From NCBI GenBank assembly GCA_021777555.1, contig JAJYDK010000007.1:1-64000 (forward strand): 64,000 bases of DNA, read 5' to 3'. This DNA is from Pseudomonadota bacterium. Its GTDB lineage: Bacteria; Pseudomonadota; Gammaproteobacteria; Steroidobacterales; Steroidobacteraceae. The position numbers were made by a program, and so were the translations under genes. The notes beneath the pieces were generated by a model that had not been told where the DNA came from, ran no database searches, and saw only the letters and a list, made by a program, of their open reading frames with translations. Of this stretch, positions 29,072 to 37,594 are shown in pieces. The stretch's first letter is position 1. The number at the start of each line of letters is the position of its first letter.

Positions 29072-29566
29072 ATGAGCGCCGTATTACTTGCGGTATTTTC
29101 CGATGTCGAGGCCGCTGAGCGCGTCCGCGTGAGGCTGGTCTGCGACGGTTTCCCGACCGACCGCGTCGACCTGACCGCGCTCACAGCGCCCGGCCGCGCC
29201 GACTGCGAGCCCGCCCGCACGGCGCACGAGCGCTTCGTCCAGTACTTCGGCACTCTGTTCGGACTCGAAGCGAGTGCGCTGCGCGCGAATGAGTTCGCGG
29301 AGCGGATCGAGCACGGGGCCGCCGCTGTCACCGTACTGCCGCGCGGGGCGGTGGAGCTCGAGCGGGCCAGCAAGCTGCTCGATCGCGCAAAGCCCGAAGA
29401 ATTGATGCAACGGGACCTCGAGCAGAGGAGCTGGGAATTCGCGGCTGCACCGCACGAATCCACCTGGATCCGCAGCGTCTGGCTCGAGCCGCCGGCGGAT
29501 GCGCCCCACTGCATCTACTGCCGGCTGTTCCCCGGCACATCCCATCAGGCCCACAGCACGCAGTGA
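29072..29566 (+). CDS. Hypothetical protein
   Basis: I do not recognise this 164-residue cytoplasmic protein. The first 35 residues (VLLAVFSDVEAAERVRVRLVCDGFPTDRVDLTA) have the beta-alpha-beta look of the N-terminal part of general stress proteins of the YflT/17M type, but the rest has no match I know; CIYCRLF near the end holds a CxxC-like pair. GAGGAGG five to seven bases before the ATG at 29072 decides the start over a TTG at 29054. A CTGCCGCGCGCGGCAG palindrome follows the gene at 29576-29591. Confidence 0.7.
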   Translation: MSAVLLAVFSDVEAAERVRVRLVCDGFPTDRVDLTALTAPGRADCEPARTAHERFVQYFGTLFGLEASALRANEFAERIEHGAAAVTVLPRGAVELERASKLLDRAKPEELMQRDLEQRSWEFAAAPHESTWIRSVWLEPPADAPHCIYCRLFPGTSHQAHSTQ

Positions 29567-29620
29567 CATCGAGCGCTGCCGCGCGCGGCAGAGCGGCAGA
29601 GTGAGCGCGATCCGGCCGGC

Positions 29621-29655
29621 TTGACGGTAACACGGTACCTAGGTACCATATACGC
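29621..29655 (+). promoter_or_regulatory. Promoter with palindromic operator, leaderless
   Basis: TTGACG (29621-29626), a 17-base spacer, then TACCAT (29644-29649), six bases before the ATG at 29656. The perfect palindrome GGTACCTAGGTACC (29634-29647) covers the end of the spacer and the start of the -10 box, a position where a bound protein would block RNA polymerase. No Shine-Dalgarno precedes the ATG. Confidence 0.6.
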
Positions 29656-29910
29656 ATGAAAACCGTTACCCGTGTTCAGACCGGCGTGCGCCTGGAAAGC
29701 CGGCTGCTCAAGGTCCTAAAGGCGCTCGCCACGGAGCTCGAGATGTCCCTCGGCGATCTGCTCGAGGGCATCGTGCTGCATGCGTTCGAGGGCAAGGCAC
29801 CGTTCTCGCCCGCGACGCTGCGCAAGATCGCAGCGCTCAAGAGCGTGTACGCGCTCGATCTCACCACGGAGGACTCGCACAGGCTGCGAGAGGAGGAAAG
29901 CCATGGCTGA
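29656..29910 (+). CDS. Small probable ribbon-helix-helix protein
   Basis: An 84-residue protein whose first 50 residues (TRVQTGVRLESRLLKVLKALATELEMSLGDLLEGIV) fit a beta strand plus two helices, as in ribbon-helix-helix repressors; this is a pattern judgement. The mRNA seems leaderless. A palindrome in its own promoter would suit an autorepressor that binds as a dimer. It overlaps the next gene by eight bases, so the two form a unit. Its stop lies within the start of that gene. Confidence 0.7.
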   Translation: MKTVTRVQTGVRLESRLLKVLKALATELEMSLGDLLEGIVLHAFEGKAPFSPATLRKIAALKSVYALDLTTEDSHRLREEESHG

Positions 29911-30301
29911 GCTTCCTGTGGACCTCGCGCGCTTCCTGCGAGGTGAGATCGATCCCGCGGCGTTCTCTCATCGGGAGCACGTGCGCATGGCCTTCGAGAC
30001 GCTCCGGCGTCACGATTTCCTCGAGGCGGCACTGCACTATTCGCAAGCGCTGCGCACCGTGACCGCCAAGGTGGGCAAACCGGAGAAATTCCACCAGACG
30101 GTCACCGTCGCATTTCTCTCCCTGGTGGCCGAGCGGATGCAGCCTGGCAGACCCTGCGACTTCGATGATTTCGCCGCAGCCAATCCCGACCTGCTCGACA
30201 AGTCAGCGCTCGGTCGTCTCTACAGCGCCGAGCGGCTCTCGAGCGAGGCGGCGCGTACGACCTTCCTCCTGCCGGAGCCGCTGCGCGCGGCGGCTCAGTG
30301 A
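29903..30301 (+). CDS. Conserved-looking hypothetical protein, partner of the small RHH-like gene
   Basis: A 132-residue, mostly helical cytoplasmic protein (FSHREHVRMAFETLRRHDFLEAALHYSQALRTV) with no domain I can name. A strong GAGGAGG lies six bases before the ATG at 29903. It is coupled to the 29656 gene by an eight-base overlap. The arrangement recalls toxin-antitoxin pairs, but nothing in the protein resembles a known toxin. Its last seven bases overlap the convergent gene. Confidence 0.68.
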   Translation: MAELPVDLARFLRGEIDPAAFSHREHVRMAFETLRRHDFLEAALHYSQALRTVTAKVGKPEKFHQTVTVAFLSLVAERMQPGRPCDFDDFAAANPDLLDKSALGRLYSAERLSSEAARTTFLLPEPLRAAAQ

Positions 30302-30846
30302 TCGCTATTGCGGGCGTCCCTGAAGCACTTCGAGACATCCGACTTGCGGATGTAGGCGTAGGGCGCGAACGCCGGCTGTGCGCTGGCCAGCTGGTCCTGT
30401 GAGCTCTTGAGGGCGCTCACCTGCGTGCACAGCGCCTCGACCCCCTTCTTCAGGCGCGCCGCCTGGGTGTGGGCGGTGTGATCGATGATGGCGGAATCGT
30501 CGTGCCACAGGGCCGAGAACATCGAGCCGACCACCTTCAATGCCAGCCACCCGCCCGCCTTGCCCACCGTCATACCCGCGCTGGCGAGGCTGTGCGCGTC
30601 GCGGTAGTAGCGCAAGGTCAAAAGACGCTGAGGCGCGCTGAGCGTGATCGGATGGCCGCCGATGACGAGGTCGCCATTGCGCCGGATGTCGGCATGGGGC
30701 TCACCTCGGACGGAGATCCGGACCTCATGATGCCGCAGATCGATGGCTCCGCGACTGCTGGCCAGCTCCGAAGCGTGGCCGACCACGATCGCGCCGGTCA
30801 GAACTGCCGCGGCACCGAGGGCCCAAACGACGATTGTTCTCTTCAT
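30295..30846 (-). CDS. Exported hypothetical protein, DUF2884 (YggN)-like
   Basis: A 183-residue protein with an N-terminal signal or anchor (MKRTIVVWALGAAAVLTGAIVVGHA). The middle (NGDLVIGGHPITLSAPQRLLTLRYYRDAHSLASAG) resembles the DUF2884/YggN pattern of periplasmic proteins of unknown function; I am only moderately sure. A cysteine pair at ALCTQV and SKCFRD could form a disulfide. I use the ATG at 30846 because it begins the signal peptide. It overlaps the opposite gene by seven bases. Confidence 0.62.
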   Translation of the reverse strand: MKRTIVVWALGAAAVLTGAIVVGHASELASSRGAIDLRHHEVRISVRGEPHADIRRNGDLVIGGHPITLSAPQRLLTLRYYRDAHSLASAGMTVGKAGGWLALKVVGSMFSALWHDDSAIIDHTAHTQAARLKKGVEALCTQVSALKSSQDQLASAQPAFAPYAYIRKSDVSKCFRDARNSDH

Positions 30847-30922
30847 GGCGACTTTCACCTCATGTTCGCGAGTGGATCCAGGCATTCCATCATCACGCTC
30901 TACCGTCCGCCGCCGAGGCGCT

Positions 30923-33900
30923 TCAGACCGGCTGTTCAGCCGGCGCCCCGGGCGGCATGGGCCCGGGCTGCTCGGCCGGCTCCGCGATGACCACCCGCGC
31001 GATCTTCGGGGCGATCCAGCGCTCGATGTCGTCGATCAGCGTGAAGCCCGCCGGCACGATGACCAGCGTCAGGGCAGTCGACATGATCAGGCCTCCGATC
31101 ACGCTGATGGCCATTGGCGCGCGGAAGGTATCGCCCACCAACAGCGCGACCGGCAGCATGCCTGCCACCATGGCGACGGTCGTCATCACGATGGGCCGGG
31201 CACGCTTGTGCCCCGCCTCGAGCAGCGCGGTGAGCCGGTCCTTGCCGGCGCGCATCTCCTCGATGGCGAAGTCCACCAGCAGGATGGAGTTCTTGGCCAC
31301 GATGCCCATGAGCATGAGGAACCCGATCATCACCCCGAGCGACAGGGGATTGTGGGTGAGAAAGAGCGCGATCACCGCGCCGCCGATCGACAGCGGCAGC
31401 GCCGATAGGATGGTGATCGGCTGCAGCACCCGGGCAAAGAGCAGCACCAGCACCGCGAACACCATGACGATGCCGGTTCCCATGGCGATCATGAAGTCGG
31501 TGAACAGCTCCGACATCAGGCGTGCGTTGCCCGTGTCGGCCAGGTGCACGCCCGGGGGCAGGTGCTTCAGCGCCGGCAGGGCATGAATGTCCTTGAGCGC
31601 CTTGCCGAGCTGCACGCCATTGAGATCGGCATCGATGGCGATGCGCAGATGCTGATCGCGGCTGTGGATCGAGGTCGGCCCCTGACCGAAGCTGAAGGTC
31701 GCCACCGCCTTCAGCGGCACGGAGCCGCCATCGGCCGTGGGCACGGGCAGGTTCTCGAGGGTCGTGAGGTTGCTGCGCGCCGAGCGCTTGAGGCTCACCA
31801 GAATCGGCACCTGGCGATCCGGGAGGGTGAACTTGGCGTCGTTCTGCATCAGGTCGCCCATGGTGGCGATGCGGATGGTCTGACTGATATCCGCAACGGT
31901 CACCCCGAGCTGGGCCGCCAGGTCGAAGCGCGGCTTGATCTCGATCTCCGGCCGGGGCAGGCCGTCCTCGGAGCTGACGCCGCGCAACTCGTGCAATGCC
32001 GCCATCTGCGTCATCACCTTGCGCGCGGTGCGCTCGAGCAGTGCCAGGTTGTCTCCCGTCAGATCGATGGTGACGTCATGTCCGTCAGAGCCGCCATTGA
32101 AGTTCTGGAAAAAGATGCGGGCATCCGGAATGGTCCGCAGCCGCCTCATCATCTTGTCCTGCCACTCGACCTGGCTCAGCTTGCGCCGCCCCGGCTGTAC
32201 GAGAGTGATGTAGAGGTCGGCGCTGCGCACACTGCCGCCGCCCACTGACTCGTAGATGCCCGTGACCGAGGGCGAGCGGGCGAGGATGCGATAGGCCCTG
32301 TTCGCCACCTTCAGCGTGTCATCGAGCTGCACCCCGGGTGGCAGCTCGATGTGCAGGGCCGCGCTGCTGCTGTCCCCCTGCGCAATGAAGGTCTTGGGGA
32401 TGAGCGCGAGGCCTACCAGCGAGGCGACGAAGAAGGCCACGCCAAACAGGATGGTCTTCCAGCGGTGCACCGCGCACCAGCGCAGCACCTTCAGGTACCC
32501 CCTCATGATGGGGCCATCGACGAGCGCCGGTTCCGGGCTCGACTTCAGCGTGTAGGCGGCGATCACCGGAACCAGGAGACGCGCCACCATGAGCGAGAAG
32601 AACACCGCCGCGGCCACCGTCAGCCCGAATTGTATGAAGTACTGACCGATGATGCCGCCCATGAAGCTGACCGGCACGAACACCGCGATGATGGTGCAGG
32701 AGGTCGCCACCACGGCGAGGGCGATCTCGTCGGCGGCATCGAGGGCCGCCTGGAAGGCGCTCTTGCCCATGCGCTTGTGGCGCACGATGTTCTCGATCTC
32801 GACGATGGCGTCGTCCACCAATACGCCGGTGACCAGCGAGAGGCCAAGCAGGCTGATGAAATTGAGCGTGAAGCCCATCCACTTCATGAGCGCGAAGGTC
32901 GGGATGGCCGAGAGGGGGATGGCGAGCGCCGAAACCAGCGTCGCGCGCGTGTCGCGCAGGAACAGCCACACCACCAGCACCGCGAGGATCGAGCCTTCGA
33001 TGAGCGCGGTGATCGCGGAGTTGTATTCGCGCTTGGTGTAGGTGACCGAGGTGAAGGTCCGGTTGATCTGGATGTTCGGGTAGGTCTTGCGGATCTTGGC
33101 GAGCTCCGCCTGCACACCCTGCAGCACGGATACATCCGACGATCCGCGCGCGCGCGATACGCCGAAGGAAATGGCCGGATGCCCATTGTAGAGCTCGACG
33201 TCGCGCACTTCGGCCGCCCCGTCGCGCACGCTGGCGATGTCACTGAGCTGCGCAAACCGTCCACCCGGCAGCGCGATCTGGGTCTGCGCCAGCTGCAGCG
33301 CGGTGTGGGCTCCGCCCAGGACCCGGATCGTCTGCTCGCCGTCACCGAGATCCGCCCGGCCACCGGAGAGGTCGACGTTGAGATTGTCCAGCTGCTGATT
33401 GACCTGCGAGGCGGTGATGCCGAGGGCCTGCATGCGCCCCGGATCGAGCTCGACGCGGATTTCCCGATCGACGCCGCCGTAGCGGGAGACCTGGGCCACG
33501 CCGGGCACGGTCAGCAGCGTCTTGGTCACGGTGTTGTCGACGAACCAGGACAGCTGCCGCGCGCTCATGGTGCTCGAGCTCAGCGCATAGTAGGCGATCG
33601 GGCCGCCCGACACGTTGACCCGTTGTATCACCGGCGGCAGGATGTCCGCGGGGAGATTGGGCTGGACCTGTGAGATGACGTCACGCACTTCCTCCACGGC
33701 GCGGTCGATCGGCGTGCCGATCTGGAACTGAACGTCCGTCTCCTCGCCGCCCTCGTAGGCCTTGGAGAAGATATGGCGGATGTTGCCGATGCCGGCCACC
33801 GCACCCTCGACGCGGCGCACGATCTGGGTCTGCACTTCCTCGGGCGCAGCGCCCGGCTGGGTGACCGTCACGGATACGATGGGATAGGAGATGTGCGGAT

Positions 33901-34012
33901 TCTGGGTGATCGGCAGGCGGATGAAGGAAACGGTGCCGACGAGCAGCAGCACCACGAACAGCACGATGGGTGGCAGCGGGTGGTGGATCGCCCAGGCGGA
34001 GAGCTTTCTCAT
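30923..34012 (-). CDS. RND-family (HAE1-like) efflux permease
   Basis: A 1029-residue inner-membrane proton-driven pump with the AcrB-type layout: helix 1 at about 14-32, a large porter domain, helices 2-6 around 335-490, and the mirror image in the second half. Motifs seen are GVLVDDAIVEIENIVRH in helix 4 with the paired acidic residues and MLMGIVAKNSILLVDFA in helix 10. It is encoded last in a five-gene operon after its adaptor (ATGA overlap). Substrate is unknown; sequence resembles drug rather than heavy-metal pumps. No outer-membrane channel gene is adjacent. Confidence 0.92.
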   Translation of the reverse strand: MRKLSAWAIHHPLPPIVLFVVLLLVGTVSFIRLPITQNPHISYPIVSVTVTQPGAAPEEVQTQIVRRVEGAVAGIGNIRHIFSKAYEGGEETDVQFQIGTPIDRAVEEVRDVISQVQPNLPADILPPVIQRVNVSGGPIAYYALSSSTMSARQLSWFVDNTVTKTLLTVPGVAQVSRYGGVDREIRVELDPGRMQALGITASQVNQQLDNLNVDLSGGRADLGDGEQTIRVLGGAHTALQLAQTQIALPGGRFAQLSDIASVRDGAAEVRDVELYNGHPAISFGVSRARGSSDVSVLQGVQAELAKIRKTYPNIQINRTFTSVTYTKREYNSAITALIEGSILAVLVVWLFLRDTRATLVSALAIPLSAIPTFALMKWMGFTLNFISLLGLSLVTGVLVDDAIVEIENIVRHKRMGKSAFQAALDAADEIALAVVATSCTIIAVFVPVSFMGGIIGQYFIQFGLTVAAAVFFSLMVARLLVPVIAAYTLKSSPEPALVDGPIMRGYLKVLRWCAVHRWKTILFGVAFFVASLVGLALIPKTFIAQGDSSSAALHIELPPGVQLDDTLKVANRAYRILARSPSVTGIYESVGGGSVRSADLYITLVQPGRRKLSQVEWQDKMMRRLRTIPDARIFFQNFNGGSDGHDVTIDLTGDNLALLERTARKVMTQMAALHELRGVSSEDGLPRPEIEIKPRFDLAAQLGVTVADISQTIRIATMGDLMQNDAKFTLPDRQVPILVSLKRSARSNLTTLENLPVPTADGGSVPLKAVATFSFGQGPTSIHSRDQHLRIAIDADLNGVQLGKALKDIHALPALKHLPPGVHLADTGNARLMSELFTDFMIAMGTGIVMVFAVLVLLFARVLQPITILSALPLSIGGAVIALFLTHNPLSLGVMIGFLMLMGIVAKNSILLVDFAIEEMRAGKDRLTALLEAGHKRARPIVMTTVAMVAGMLPVALLVGDTFRAPMAISVIGGLIMSTALTLVIVPAGFTLIDDIERWIAPKIARVVIAEPAEQPGPMPPGAPAEQPV

Positions 34013-35316
34013 GAGTGCGCGCCTTCCGTGGGAGCCGCCTTGACGGCCTCGCCGCTCTGCAGGAACCCGCCGGCGAGGCTGACCACCTGCTCCCGTCCGG
34101 TCAGGCCCTTGTCGATGACGACGCCGGAGGTGATGACATTGCCGATCCGTACGTTGCGCCGCTCGACGCGACCGTTGCCTTCCACGATGTAGACATAGGT
34201 CCCGGCGCTGTCGGAGAGTATCGCGGTCTGCGGCACCACCGGACGCTCGGCGTGACTCACATAGATCACAGCGTGCGCGAAGCCGCCCGGCCGCAACGCC
34301 GGGTTGGGATCGAGTGCGATCCGCACCTGGCCGAGTCGCGTCTGAGGATTGATGGTCGCCCCGAGCAGCCAGATGTGCCCGGGGAACGGCTGGCGATACC
34401 CGACGAGATACACCGAAGCGCCTTGTCCGACCTTGAGGGCCGCCAGATCCTGCTCGGCGACCTGCCCGATGAGCTCCACGCGGCCATTGTCCTCGATGGT
34501 GAACAGCGGCGAGCCGCCGGGACTTGCGATCTGGCCGATTTCGGCGGCGCGAGTCAGCACGATGCCCGACACGGGGGCCACGACGCGCGTCAGCGCAAGC
34601 TGGGCGCGCTTCTGCGCGAGTTGGGCCGCGACCATCTGGACGTTGGCAGCATCCATCTTCGCGGTCGCGTGGCTCTGCTCGATGTTCTGTACGGACAGGC
34701 CGCCTTGCGGACCGACGGTCACTGCGCGGCGGTATTCGGCCGCCGAGAGTTTGGCCTGGGCGCGCGCCTTGGCGAGCGAAGCATTCAGCTCATTCACCTG
34801 CGGGGCGAGCACCGAGTCATCGATCTGCGCCAGGACCTGTCCCTTTCTGACATGATCGCCCACCTGCGCGTATACCGCGACGATGCGGCCGGCCTGTCCG
34901 CCGTCGCCGATCGGCAGGTTGTGACGCGCCTCGATGGCGCCCGTCACCATGACTTGCGTGGACACCGGCCGCAACCCTGGGACGATGACGCTCACGAGCG
35001 GAACGGAGCGCTGGTCCGCGAGCGGGACGAGCGCCGGCGGCTTCGATGCGAGGTGCATCCACAGGGCGGCCCCGAGCGCCACGCCAAGCACCGCCACCGT
35101 GATGAGGAGCCGCGGCCGGCGGCGCAGGCCGGATACGATGGCGGGCCAACCGGCCGTGGGCGGCTCGAACGCGCCGGAGTCCCGGCCGATCCAGGTCACC
35201 GCATCGCGGTGGCCTGGGGCCGCGACGGCGGGTTCCGTTTGCTCCGTGAGCGGGAGTTCTTGTCCCGTAAAGACGGTCCCTGCGGTGTCAGTTAGATGAT
35301 CCGGAATTTTTCCCAT
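34009..35316 (-). CDS. RND efflux adaptor (HlyD/AcrA-type) with cytoplasmic N-terminal extension
   Basis: A 435-residue periplasmic adaptor. It carries a lipoyl half-motif (QAGRIVAVYAQVGDHVRKGQVLAQID), a coiled coil, APVSGIV, and barrel and membrane-proximal domains to the end. Unlike most AcrA-type adaptors it has no lipobox: about 70 polar residues precede a single helix (LLITVAVLGVALGAALWM). The ATG at 35316 lies two bases after the RDD gene stop. It overlaps the pump gene by ATGA. The extension could contact cytoplasmic partners. Confidence 0.88.
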   Translation of the reverse strand: MGKIPDHLTDTAGTVFTGQELPLTEQTEPAVAAPGHRDAVTWIGRDSGAFEPPTAGWPAIVSGLRRRPRLLITVAVLGVALGAALWMHLASKPPALVPLADQRSVPLVSVIVPGLRPVSTQVMVTGAIEARHNLPIGDGGQAGRIVAVYAQVGDHVRKGQVLAQIDDSVLAPQVNELNASLAKARAQAKLSAAEYRRAVTVGPQGGLSVQNIEQSHATAKMDAANVQMVAAQLAQKRAQLALTRVVAPVSGIVLTRAAEIGQIASPGGSPLFTIEDNGRVELIGQVAEQDLAALKVGQGASVYLVGYRQPFPGHIWLLGATINPQTRLGQVRIALDPNPALRPGGFAHAVIYVSHAERPVVPQTAILSDSAGTYVYIVEGNGRVERRNVRIGNVITSGVVIDKGLTGREQVVSLAGGFLQSGEAVKAAPTEGAHS

Positions 35317-35318
35317 GG

Positions 35319-37112
35319 CTACACTAGCCCCCTTGATTTCGGAACCAGCACCACCACGGTGCCGGCGATCTTGTCGTGCCAGGCCTGATGCTCGCGGTCG
35401 AAGGCGATCCAGAAGAATCCGAGACCGGCGGCCACGAGTGAGAGGAAACACCCGAGCGCGCGCAGGATCGCGGTCTCCCAGCCGACCGGCCGGCCATCGA
35501 GGCGCACGACCTTGAGATTGCAGATGATCCCGCCGACGGTGCTGCCGTTGAGTTTCCACATCACCGCCCCATAGCCGGCGAGCACCAGCAGCATGCCGTC
35601 GGAGCCGTGGTGGCCGATCATGCCGAGCGCAAATCCGACCAGCACCAAGTCGATCAGCAGGGCCGCCATGCGGAGCCAGAACCCCGCACGCGGCAGAGTC
35701 GTCAGGTCGAGCATGGCCGCCGCGGCAGCCGGGCCGTTTGAAACGGGGCCGTTCGCGCCGCCGACCTCCGGGCCCGGAGCCGCGGGCCCCTCCGTCCAGG
35801 ATTGCGACGCGGCGGAGTCGACACCGGGCGATGCGGGACTCGCGATCGTGGCCGGGCTGGGTCCGGGGGGCGCATTGCGGGCGCTGCGGATGGCGAGCAG
35901 CGCGCTGTAGCTGAGCGCGCCGAATCCGAGCAGTCCGACCGCCGCCCAGACGACGAAGCCAAGCACCGGCACCATGTAGAGCAGCAGCACCACCACGCCG
36001 CCCACCAGGACGTGGAGCACCGGCTGCGCGGCCCCCGCCGGAGCGGTCCGCATCAGCCGTCCGCCCAGCCAGCCGAGCGTTACGACACGTCCGAATATTC
36101 CGGCGCAGAACAGCGCAAACCAGAGCAGCGGGATGACGGCGATGCCGACCACGGTCATGACCAGCGCCAGCATCACGATGGGCGTCAGCATCACCATGGC
36201 GAGCGCCGCGAGAATCGACGGTCCGGGATGCTCCTCGAGTGTGCGGACGCAGTGCGTGAGACCCTCGCGGAACAGCGCCGCGAGCAGCAGATAGAATGCC
36301 AGGACGGCGAGCGCCAGGCCCCATGCCCAGCCGATGTCCATCCGCGGCGCGAGCAGGCGGGCGAAGATCAGGCAATGCTCGGTCCAGGCCGAAAGGCCCG
36401 GCACGGCCCGTGCCACGCCCGACATGAGGTTGACGGTTCCACCCTGGATCACCGTGGTGGGCGTGCTCGTCGTCGTGCCCAGGATGTTCACGACCTGACC
36501 GCCGATCACCGCGTGCGGACCAAGGTGCACGTTGCCCAGTACCGCGACCGCGCTCTGGCCCACCGCGCTGTCGATTCGCATGTTGCCCAGCACCGAGACG
36601 GCGCTGTTACCCACGTTGCCATCGACGTGTGAATTGCCAAAGACGCTTACCACCGAGTCCGACACGTTGCCATGGACCTCGGCATTGCCGAATATCGAAA
36701 CGACATCGCAGGCGTCCTCACCGGCAGGCAGCGTGGCGTTGTGGCCGACAGCCACGATTTCCTTGCCGCCATGGCAGTTGCGCTGATCGCTGTCCGGGCC
36801 GGAGTGGAGCCGCACCTGAATGGGCGGGACCTGGACATTGATGGGTGGAATCGCCGGGATGGGCGGCTGGGTCGTGATCGACTGGGAGCCGTTGGTGATG
36901 CTGATGCCGCTGCTGCCGATGTGGATCTGTCTGGAGCCGTCGCTGACGTTGATGCCGGCATTGCCGACCTGCACCTGCCGTTGATGGTCGGTGCCGGCGC
37001 TCACGGTCATCGCGGCCGTCGTGGTGCCGGATTGCGTGGCCCGGGCCGGCGCGCACAGGAGGCCCAGGCAGGCGAGCAACGCCGCGGGCAGCAGGCGTAG
37101 GGTGTGGTTCAT
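35319..37112 (-). CDS. Membrane protein with bactofilin-like repeats and C-terminal RDD domain
   Basis: A 597-residue protein of unusual build. It has a signal peptide (residues 1-25), then an exported Gly/Asn/Val repeat region (about 30-225) with units such as VSIFGNAEVHGNV, VSVFGNSHVDGNV and VSVLGNMRIDSAV, reminiscent of bactofilin or polymer-forming beta-helices. Four to five membrane helices follow (about 270-420), then a Pro/Ala/Gly linker and an RDD domain (PRAGFWLRMAALLIDLVLVGFALG, ending DREHQAWHDKIAGTVVV). It lies between the probable anti-sigma gene (ATGA overlap) and the RND adaptor. Function unknown; an envelope sensor or scaffold is inference. Confidence 0.8.
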   Translation of the reverse strand: MNHTLRLLPAALLACLGLLCAPARATQSGTTTAAMTVSAGTDHQRQVQVGNAGINVSDGSRQIHIGSSGISITNGSQSITTQPPIPAIPPINVQVPPIQVRLHSGPDSDQRNCHGGKEIVAVGHNATLPAGEDACDVVSIFGNAEVHGNVSDSVVSVFGNSHVDGNVGNSAVSVLGNMRIDSAVGQSAVAVLGNVHLGPHAVIGGQVVNILGTTTSTPTTVIQGGTVNLMSGVARAVPGLSAWTEHCLIFARLLAPRMDIGWAWGLALAVLAFYLLLAALFREGLTHCVRTLEEHPGPSILAALAMVMLTPIVMLALVMTVVGIAVIPLLWFALFCAGIFGRVVTLGWLGGRLMRTAPAGAAQPVLHVLVGGVVVLLLYMVPVLGFVVWAAVGLLGFGALSYSALLAIRSARNAPPGPSPATIASPASPGVDSAASQSWTEGPAAPGPEVGGANGPVSNGPAAAAAMLDLTTLPRAGFWLRMAALLIDLVLVGFALGMIGHHGSDGMLLVLAGYGAVMWKLNGSTVGGIICNLKVVRLDGRPVGWETAILRALGCFLSLVAAGLGFFWIAFDREHQAWHDKIAGTVVVLVPKSRGLV

Positions 37113-37594
37113 GCGGAGTGCGCCCCGGAACGCGAAACGGAGGGATAGAGGAGCAGCAGGTAGCCCATTGCCGCCAGTGCCGCGTAGATGACCCCGGTGA
37201 TGAGCAGGCCGCCGAACAGCCACTCTTTCGGGATCAGTCGCAGCAGGTGCGCGGCGAGCTCGGCGAGCGAGAGCAGGGAGTGCCCGGTGCTGCGCACGCC
37301 GGAGAGGCGGTGTGCGAGGTCCGACTCGATCAGGAGCGAGGTGAGGCGCGTCCACAGCCGCGGCCCGAGCAGCCACGCGAGCGGGACGCACAGACCGCAG
37401 CCGGCGATCAGCATCCAGCGGGCGGCCGCGGGCCATTGGGCAATCCCGGAACGCCAGCGCGGCAGCGCGGCGCGGCGCTCGATCTCACGCAAGGTGCGCG
37501 CCTGCAGCGAGGCCGGCGCGGGACACGGCGGGAGCCCGCGCAGCGCCTCGTGCGCCAGGCGCTCCAGTCTCTGTTCAGCGTCGTGGTGTGTCAT
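37109..37594 (-). CDS. Probable anti-sigma factor (membrane protein)
   Basis: A 161-residue protein: a cytoplasmic N-terminal segment (DAEQRLERLAHEALRGLPPCPAPASLQARTLREIERR), then one membrane helix at about 58-76 and another at 127-150. I recognise no named family. The call rests on its position, overlapping the sigma-factor gene by four bases, and on its build, which is that of a transmembrane anti-sigma factor. It also overlaps the next gene (ATGA). Confidence 0.6.
   Translation of the reverse strand: MTHHDAEQRLERLAHEALRGLPPCPAPASLQARTLREIERRAALPRWRSGIAQWPAAARWMLIAGCGLCVPLAWLLGPRLWTRLTSLLIESDLAHRLSGVRSTGHSLLSLAELAAHLLRLIPKEWLFGGLLITGVIYAALAAMGYLLLLYPSVSRSGAHSA

Noticed and set aside
29656-30301. 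Classical type II toxin-antitoxin pair
   Set aside because: The layout fits, but the second protein shows none of the known toxin folds or catalytic motifs that I can see, so I left it as unknown.
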